Source of the DNA: an uncultured Clostridia bacterium
Lineage (GTDB): Bacteria; Bacillota; Clostridia; Peptostreptococcales; Anaerovoracaceae
Length of the DNA: 64,000 bases
Direction of reading: 5' to 3'
Assembly: GCA_944388495.1 (NCBI GenBank)
Contig: CALXIZ010000098.1
Location: 1-64,000, forward strand
The notes below the pieces were generated by a model that saw only the letters and a list, made by a program, of their open reading frames with translations, was not told where the DNA came from and did not search any database. The position numbers and the translations under genes are program-made. Of this stretch, positions 58,731 to 64,000 are shown piece after piece (positions within the stretch are counted from its first letter, which is position 1; the number at the start of each line of letters is the position of its first letter).

Positions 58731-60170
58731 ATGCAGGATATCAATTTTATCAAAGAAGTCGTTGAAAGAGCGTTCGATCCGTTTTCGGAGCTGCCTGCGA
58801 TTTATGCGCAGAAGGAAAAGATGGTCGATGAATATATCGAAAGATCGAGAAAAGCGCAGAAAATCGTCGCAGGCTTCACTCAGGAACAGGTGGACAAGCT
58901 GGTAAAGGCGATGGCTGTGACCATCTATGAGCATGCGGAAGAGCTGGGAAAGATGGCGGCGGAAGAGACCGGTATGGGAGATCCTGAACACAAGGTGATG
59001 AAGAATATCGGAAAATCCACCGGCACATGGGCCGAACTGAAGGGAAAACCGAGCATCGGCGTCATCAGAACGGAAGAGGAAAACGGCGTCATCGTCCTGG
59101 CGAAGCCTCTGGGCGTTCTGGGCTGTGTTACGCCGACTACAAATCCGACGATCACTCCGCTGGTAAACGGGATGTGCGCCGTCAAGTGTGCGAATTCTCT
59201 CGTGGTATCTCCTCATCCGCGTGCGAAGAACACGACGATGAAGACGGTGGAATACATGAACGAAGCTATCATCGCAGCGGGCGGTCCTGCGGATCTCGTG
59301 CTGTGCATCGATAAACCGGATGTGGACGTTTCCGGTCTCCTGATGAAGAAAGTGGACGTCATCCTGGCGACAGGCGGTCCCGACATGGTAAAAGCGGCTT
59401 ATTCCTCCGGAAAACCGGCATTCGGCGTAGGCGCCGGAAATTCTCAGTCTATCATCGACAGAGGCATCGATTTCGACGAAGCGGCGGTTGACATCATCGA
59501 CGGCAGAACGTTCGACCTCGGCGTGATCTGCGCGGGCAATCAGTGCATTCACGTACACGAAGACGATTACGAAGCGATGAAGGCGGCGTGTGAAAGAGCG
59601 GGCGCTTACTGGGCGGACAGCGAGGACGAAGTGAATAAGCTCAGAGACACGCTCTTTATCGGCGGTACGCTCAACAAGGCTGTCATCGGTCAGGTTCCCG
59701 CGACGATGGGAAAAATGGCGGGCGTTTCCATTCCGGAAGACAGAACGGCGGTCATCATCAGCGCGAGCGGAACGGATGATGTTCTCTGCAAAGAAAAACT
59801 GACGACAGCGATCGCGGTCATGACGTATAAGACGTTCGACGAAGCGGTCGAGAATGCGTGTACGAATCTTTACCTCGAAGGTACGGGCCACTCCGCTGTC
59901 ATCTACTCCGACAATGACGATCATATTCTCGAAGCCGGAAAGAGACTCCCTGTGGGACGTATCCTCGTCAATCAGCCGGGACACGCGGCAGGCGGCGACG
60001 CGAGATTCAACGGACTGGAGGGAACGGTATCCCTCGGCTGCGGCTCCTGGGGCGGAAACAGTATTTCCGAAAACCTCACGTATCATCATCTGATGAATAT
60101 CTCGAGAATCGCTTACAGACATCCGATGCCGGGATGCGATGCAACTCCGGAAGAGATTTTTGCGGACTGA
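58731..60170 (+). CDS. CoA-acylating aldehyde dehydrogenase
   Basis: A 479-residue aldehyde dehydrogenase of the acylating (EutE/PduP/SucD/Bld-like) type: PLGVLGCVTPTTNPTITPLVNGM, FGVGAGNSQSII and catalytic Cys267 in LGVICAGNQCIHVHE. The enzymes interconvert acyl-CoA with aldehyde using NAD(H). The common ICASEQ around the Cys is ICAGNQ here, which may bear on substrate choice. AAGGAGG precedes the ATG. It lies 149 bases after the alcohol dehydrogenase and before ptb and buk, pointing to butyryl-CoA or a related C4-C5 acyl-CoA as the substrate, by context only. Confidence 0.92.
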   Translation: MQDINFIKEVVERAFDPFSELPAIYAQKEKMVDEYIERSRKAQKIVAGFTQEQVDKLVKAMAVTIYEHAEELGKMAAEETGMGDPEHKVMKNIGKSTGTWAELKGKPSIGVIRTEEENGVIVLAKPLGVLGCVTPTTNPTITPLVNGMCAVKCANSLVVSPHPRAKNTTMKTVEYMNEAIIAAGGPADLVLCIDKPDVDVSGLLMKKVDVILATGGPDMVKAAYSSGKPAFGVGAGNSQSIIDRGIDFDEAAVDIIDGRTFDLGVICAGNQCIHVHEDDYEAMKAACERAGAYWADSEDEVNKLRDTLFIGGTLNKAVIGQVPATMGKMAGVSIPEDRTAVIISASGTDDVLCKEKLTTAIAVMTYKTFDEAVENACTNLYLEGTGHSAVIYSDNDDHILEAGKRLPVGRILVNQPGHAAGGDARFNGLEGTVSLGCGSWGGNSISENLTYHHLMNISRIAYRHPMPGCDATPEEIFAD

Positions 60171-60324
60171 TAACGGATAAAAAAGGCACGGCAGTCAGCG
60201 GAGAGGACAGCGCAGACGCCTGATGCGTCTGCGGATGTCCGGATTCTGCGAAGAGCAGGGAAAAAGAAAAGAGAAAAAGAAAAGAACGGAGAGACAACGA
60301 CGGAAGAGATGGAAGGAGAAAGAG

Positions 60325-61287
60325 ATGGTACTGAAGGATTTTCACGATCTGATCAATAAAGTCAGATCTTCCGGGATCACAAAGAAGCTCGTGGCGGTAT
60401 CGGCCGACGATGAACATACGCTCGAAGCCGTCATGCAGGCGACGAAGGACGGCTTCGTGGAACCGTCGTTCATCGGAGACGCTGAGGCCGTCAGGCAGAC
60501 TCTCGAAAAACTGGGAGAAGACAGCGGCGCATATGAGATTTACGACGAACCGGATTTCGACAGAGCGGCCGAGCTGGGCGTCAGACTCATCAGAGAGGGA
60601 AAGGGCGACTTTCTGATGAAAGGCAAGCTGGAAACCTCTCAGATTCTGAGAGCGGCGGTGAACGAGGAGCATGGACTGGGAATGGGCGGCGTCATGTCGC
60701 ATATCGCGGTCAACGATGTCCCGAATTACCACAAATTCCTGATCACGACGGACGGAGGCATGAACGTCGCGCCGAATTTCAACATGAAGCTGGGAATTCT
60801 GGTCAACGCAGTCAATACGCTGCGCGCCCTCGGATATGAAAAACCGAAGGTGGCCGTACTCGCAAACGCGGAAAAGGTGGATCCGAAGATTCCGGAATCA
60901 GTGGAAGCGGGCCGGCTGAAGGATATGTATGTCAGCGGCGAAATAAAAAACTGCATCGTGGAAGGTCCGGTGGCTCTCGATATCGCCCTGGTAAAGGAGC
61001 GCGCCGAAGTGAAACACTTCGAAAGTCCTGTGGCGGGCGATGCGGATATCATTCTTTCTCCGAATATCTTCACCAGCAACACGCTGGGCAAATCCCTGGT
61101 GGAAATGGCCGGCGCGAAGATGGCGGGACTGATCGTAGGCGCGAAGGCTCCTGTCATTCTCACATCGAGGGGATCTTCTTCGGATGAGAAATATAATTCC
61201 ATCGTCCTCGCGGCTGCGGTAGCCGCCGGCAGCAGAGATATCACGAATGATCAGGTAGCCGATCTTACAGGACTGAAGTTCTGGTAG
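60325..61287 (+). CDS. ptb: Phosphate butyryltransferase-like enzyme
   Basis: A 320-residue phosphate acyltransferase of the Pta/Ptb fold: FLMKGKLETSQILRAAVN, MSHIAVNDVPNYHKFLITTDGGMN and ADIILSPNIFTSNTLGKSL resemble clostridial Ptb (about 300 residues). It exchanges CoA for phosphate on butyryl-CoA or related acyl-CoA. The start at 60325 follows AAGGAG; the frame's upstream extension is a Lys/Arg/Glu-rich stretch without homology. It is followed after 29 bases by buk, the usual partner. Preference for butyrate over branched acids is assumed from the family. Confidence 0.92.
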   Translation: MVLKDFHDLINKVRSSGITKKLVAVSADDEHTLEAVMQATKDGFVEPSFIGDAEAVRQTLEKLGEDSGAYEIYDEPDFDRAAELGVRLIREGKGDFLMKGKLETSQILRAAVNEEHGLGMGGVMSHIAVNDVPNYHKFLITTDGGMNVAPNFNMKLGILVNAVNTLRALGYEKPKVAVLANAEKVDPKIPESVEAGRLKDMYVSGEIKNCIVEGPVALDIALVKERAEVKHFESPVAGDADIILSPNIFTSNTLGKSLVEMAGAKMAGLIVGAKAPVILTSRGSSSDEKYNSIVLAAAVAAGSRDITNDQVADLTGLKFW

Positions 61288-61316
61288 AAAAACGATATCA
61301 GGAGGAACGGAGCAAT

Positions 61317-62387
61317 ATGGAAAAAATTCTGGTGATCAATCCGGGTTCGACTTCGACGAAGATCGCTGTCTACGAGGATGCCGAAAAGCTCTTCGTCACC
61401 AGTATCGAACATTCAAACGAAGAAATCGAAAAATACGACGCAATTTATGATCAGTACGAGTTCCGCAAAAATCTCATACTCGGGGAACTGGAGAAAAACG
61501 GCGTAAAGGCGTCCGATCTGACATGTATCATGTCGAGAGGCGGACTTCTGCCGCCCGTACCCGCCGGAGCCATCCGCGTCAATCAGGACATGTGCGATCA
61601 GCTCAGACTGCACCCGGTCAATGAGCATGCATCAAATCTGGGAGCGCCGATCGCTTATTCCATCTCACAGGAGAACGGAATACCTGCATTTGTCTACGAT
61701 CCCGTCACGGTGGACGAGATGATTCCGGTGGCGAAATTCACAGGCATTCCGGAGATGAGAAGGAGAAGTCTCGGACATAATCTGAATATGCGCGCCATGG
61801 CGCACCGCTATGCGGAAGAAGCAGGCAGAAGGTTCGAAGATGTGACGGTAATCACGGCTCATATGGGCGGCGGCACGACGATCGGAATTTATCAGGGCGG
61901 AAAGATCGTCGATATCGTCAACGATGAGGAAGGACCGTTTTCGCCGGAGAGAGCGGGGGGACTTCCGACGCCGCAGGTTCTCGATATGGCGTATTCCGGC
62001 GAGTATGATATCCGCGCTTTCAAGAAAAAGCTGAAAAACAGTTCCGGGCTGCAGGCTTATCTCGGCACAAAAGACGCCAGAACGGTGGAAAAGATGATCG
62101 CAGACGGCGATGAAAATGCGAAGCTCGTCTACCAGGCCATGGCATATCAGCTCTCCAAGGGAATCGGCGAGCTGGCTACCACCGTGTGCGGCAGAGTGGA
62201 CGCCATCATTCTCACCGGAGGCATCGCTCATTCGAAGATGTTTACGGACTGGATCACGGAGCGCGTTTCCTTTATCGCTCCCGTCGTCATCTATGCGGGT
62301 GAAAATGAGATGGATGCTCTGGCAAACGGCGCTCTGCGCGTACTCCGCGGAGAGGAAAAAGCGATGGATTTCGTGAAGGATTTTTAG
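61317..62387 (+). CDS. buk: Butyrate kinase
   Basis: A 356-residue acetokinase-family enzyme: LVINPGSTSTKIAVYED at the start, MSRGGLLPPVPAGAIRVN, HMGGGTTIGIYQGGKIVDIVND and ILTGGIAHSKMFTDWI match Buk. It makes ATP from butyryl phosphate (or isobutyryl/isovaleryl phosphate), the final energy-yielding step after Ptb. Length is normal. AGGAGGAACGGAGC precedes the ATG. Twelve bases separate its stop from the MFS gene, so the operon likely continues. Confidence 0.95.
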   Translation: MEKILVINPGSTSTKIAVYEDAEKLFVTSIEHSNEEIEKYDAIYDQYEFRKNLILGELEKNGVKASDLTCIMSRGGLLPPVPAGAIRVNQDMCDQLRLHPVNEHASNLGAPIAYSISQENGIPAFVYDPVTVDEMIPVAKFTGIPEMRRRSLGHNLNMRAMAHRYAEEAGRRFEDVTVITAHMGGGTTIGIYQGGKIVDIVNDEEGPFSPERAGGLPTPQVLDMAYSGEYDIRAFKKKLKNSSGLQAYLGTKDARTVEKMIADGDENAKLVYQAMAYQLSKGIGELATTVCGRVDAIILTGGIAHSKMFTDWITERVSFIAPVVIYAGENEMDALANGALRVLRGEEKAMDFVKDF

Positions 62388-62399
62388 GGAGGAGCCGTT

Positions 62400-63635
62400 A
62401 TGGAACAGAATACACATAAGACTTCCTCCTTCCGCTGGGCGGAACTGATCGTGGGAACGGTGATCCTGCTGGTTCTCGGTTCTCTCTACGCATGGTCCAC
62501 CTACCGCGGAACGCTGGTGGACGAGTTCGGATGGTCGATCTCGTCCGCACAGCTCACCTTTTCGATTTCCATGATGACTTTCTGCCTGGGAAGTCTGATT
62601 TCCGGCATCATTATCGGGAAGACAGGGCCGAAGGTGCCGGCGGTCGCCAGCGCGGTTCTCATGTTTGCGGGCCTTTTCCTCTCTTCCGTGATCTCCTCGC
62701 TGACGATGCTCTATCTCGCCTACGGCGTGCTGTATGGTCTGGGAGTCGGACTGGGCTACAACGCAGTCATGGGAACCGTCGTGAAATGGTTTCCTGACAA
62801 GACGGGACTGGCAAGCGGCATTCTTCTCATGGGATTCGGCATCAGCTCTCTGATCGTCGGCAAAGTCGGAGCGGCTCTCATCACCGGCATCGGCTGGCGC
62901 GATACGTTCCTGTATTTCGGAATCGCTTTCGGAATTATCGTACTCGTACTGTCTTTCTTCATCAGAACGCCGAAGCTGTCGGATATGGCCGGCATTCAGG
63001 CGGCAGGCGACAAGAAATCGGAACCTTACGCAGAGATGGATTTCAGGGGAATGCTCGCCACGAAGAATTTCTGGCTGTTTTTCATCTGGGTCATCATGCT
63101 GAGCGCTGCCGGACTGTGCATCGTGGGAAATTCCACAACTTTTGCCGACACGATCTGCAGCGACCTGGAGACAGCAGCCACGATTGCGGGCATCATCTCT
63201 GTATGCAACGGCATCGGCCGTGTCATCTTCGGCACGATGTTTGACGCCAGAGGCTACCGCATGACGATGATCTCCGTCGTCATCCTGTTTGTCATCGCGA
63301 CCGCCGTTCTTCTGGCCGCGTCCTTTACGGGAAGCTTCGCCGTACTGATTCTTTCCTATGTTCTGGCAGGACTCGCCTACGGCGGCGTTACTCCGACGAA
63401 TTCCGCGTTTATCGCGAAGTTCTACGGAAAGACGAATTACGCGCTGAATTTCAGCATCATCAATCTGAATCTTCTCGTCGCTTCCTATCTGCCTCAGGTG
63501 GCTTCCATGCTGCTCGACAAAACGGGAAGCTATAACAGTACCTTTTACTATATGCTCGTCCTGGCGGCCGTCGCGCTGGTCATGGTTCTGCTGATCAGAA
63601 CGCCTTCCGGCAGCACCTCCTCCCCGGCGAAGTGA
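62400..63635 (+). CDS. MFS transporter of the OFA (oxalate/formate antiporter-like) type
   Basis: A 411-residue, 12-helix major facilitator protein. LGSLYAWSTYRGTLVDEFGWS with its first-helix pattern, GLGVGLGYNAVMGTVVKWFPDKTGLASGI and RVIFGTMFDARGYRMTM are features of the OFA branch, whose founding member OxlT exchanges oxalate and formate; most relatives have unknown substrates. Following buk by 12 bases in the same run, it may carry the carboxylate substrate or product of the pathway (for example a short-chain or hydroxy acid). GGGAGGAGCC lies before the ATG. Confidence 0.88.
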   Translation: MEQNTHKTSSFRWAELIVGTVILLVLGSLYAWSTYRGTLVDEFGWSISSAQLTFSISMMTFCLGSLISGIIIGKTGPKVPAVASAVLMFAGLFLSSVISSLTMLYLAYGVLYGLGVGLGYNAVMGTVVKWFPDKTGLASGILLMGFGISSLIVGKVGAALITGIGWRDTFLYFGIAFGIIVLVLSFFIRTPKLSDMAGIQAAGDKKSEPYAEMDFRGMLATKNFWLFFIWVIMLSAAGLCIVGNSTTFADTICSDLETAATIAGIISVCNGIGRVIFGTMFDARGYRMTMISVVILFVIATAVLLAASFTGSFAVLILSYVLAGLAYGGVTPTNSAFIAKFYGKTNYALNFSIINLNLLVASYLPQVASMLLDKTGSYNSTFYYMLVLAAVALVMVLLIRTPSGSTSSPAK

Positions 63636-63773
63636 GGAGGTGACAGGAAAAGCGGCGCAGGTCCGGACGGATTTCCCGTACGAAATATCCTCTGAGAAAA
63701 GCCTCTCCGGCGAGATCATTTCCGTGGCTTATCGGCTTGCCGGCCGGCTTTTGTAAGACAAGGAGATAAAATT

Positions 63774-64000
63774 ATGGAAAACAAATCCCGTATAAAAATA
63801 GGTATTTACGGTATCGGCATTCTGATGATGGGTGTTATCGGTATTTCCGGAGCGCTCACGGCGATCGGGGCTCACTTCCCGGACGCTTCTCAGACGATGG
63901 TTCAGAATCTGATATCGATTCCATGTCTGGTGGTAATCCCCGTGACTCTGATCGTCGGAAAGCTGATGGATTCCGTATCGAAGAAGCTGCTGTCGATCAT
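63774..64000 (+). CDS. Second MFS-type transporter (3' end beyond the window)
   Basis: The frame starts at ATG 63774, after AAGGAG, and remains open to the last base, encoding about 75 residues: MENKSRIKIGIYGIGILMMG, then a segment with GALTAIGAHFPDAS and IPCLVVIPVTLIVGKLMDSVSKKLLSI. This looks like the first two helices and the first cytoplasmic loop of an MFS carrier, with the loop motif G-K-L-x-D. The protein continues outside the window, so family cannot be fixed. It is 138 bases after the OFA-type gene, suggesting a pair of carriers in one operon. Confidence 0.75.
   Translation, partial: MENKSRIKIGIYGIGILMMGVIGISGALTAIGAHFPDASQTMVQNLISIPCLVVIPVTLIVGKLMDSVSKKLLSI

Noticed and set aside
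61665-63719. A 684-codon open frame antisense to buk and the MFS gene
   Set aside because: Composition is Arg/Asp/His-rich with no domain, and it crosses two clear genes.

Overview
The window reads as a chromosomal segment of an anaerobic, fermentative Bacillota, most likely class Clostridia. Supporting signs are strong AGGAGG-type ribosome sites with some TTG and GTG starts, tight co-directional operons, a PAS-bearing [FeFe]-hydrogenase, a phosphotransbutyrylase/butyrate kinase pair, a glutaminyl-tRNA synthetase, and the order tilS-ftsH-coaX-dusB-greA-lysS, which resembles the spoIIE-to-lysS region of Bacillus. Base composition is moderate to GC-rich in genes and AT-rich in a few spacers. 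Genus cannot be fixed from sequence reading alone.

Layout. 1-14.3 kb: a membrane-anchored orphan, a Phd/RelE-type toxin-antitoxin pair, a formate/nitrite channel, Tex, MgtE, a second EF-G with an altered G4 motif, a phosphoribosyltransferase, an Rrf2 regulator, a polysaccharide deacetylase, tRNA-Arg(CCT), CvpA, and a TnpB element whose catalytic core has been deleted. 14.4-18.7 kb: a putative sensory hydrogenase operon (2Fe-2S protein, PAS hydrogenase, SpoIIE-type phosphatase) and a CopZ-like metallochaperone, bracketed by two inverted copies of a structured repeat with a 135-bp internal period. 18.9-26.3 kb: Lrp/AsnC regulator, TadA, an Ig-like membrane protein, GlnS, a low-molecular-weight phosphatase, a diguanylate cyclase and two tandem di-Mop molybdate-binding proteins.

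26.4-37.6 kb: a two-component system followed by a VTC/DUF4956/CotH operon; both transcription units are preceded by GTAAA-N6-GTAAA direct repeats, so a shared regulator is likely. Then, on the minus strand, a thiamine salvage operon (CytX-like permease, a ThiE-HAD fusion, ThiD), an unrecognised protein and an orphan A24 prepilin peptidase. 37.8-44 kb: TruA, a dCMP-deaminase-like enzyme, WecA/TagO, WecB and a large MalT-like LuxR regulator whose reading frame overlaps wecB. 44.2-56.3 kb: MetG, TatD, a free-standing SpoIIE phosphatase domain, then tilS, ftsH, coaX, dusB, greA and lysS.

56.3-64 kb: a 1.1-kb gene-free stretch with stacked hairpins, a good promoter, a long A-rich leader and an 18-bp perfect palindrome. 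It precedes an iron-type alcohol dehydrogenase, a CoA-acylating aldehyde dehydrogenase, Ptb, Buk and two MFS carriers, the second cut by the window end. Together these can interconvert an acyl-CoA with its alcohol (using NAD(P)H) or its acid (yielding ATP). The best candidates for something undescribed are the 135-bp paired repeat element, the VTC/DUF4956/CotH system with its predicted operator, and the sensory hydrogenase-phosphatase operon.
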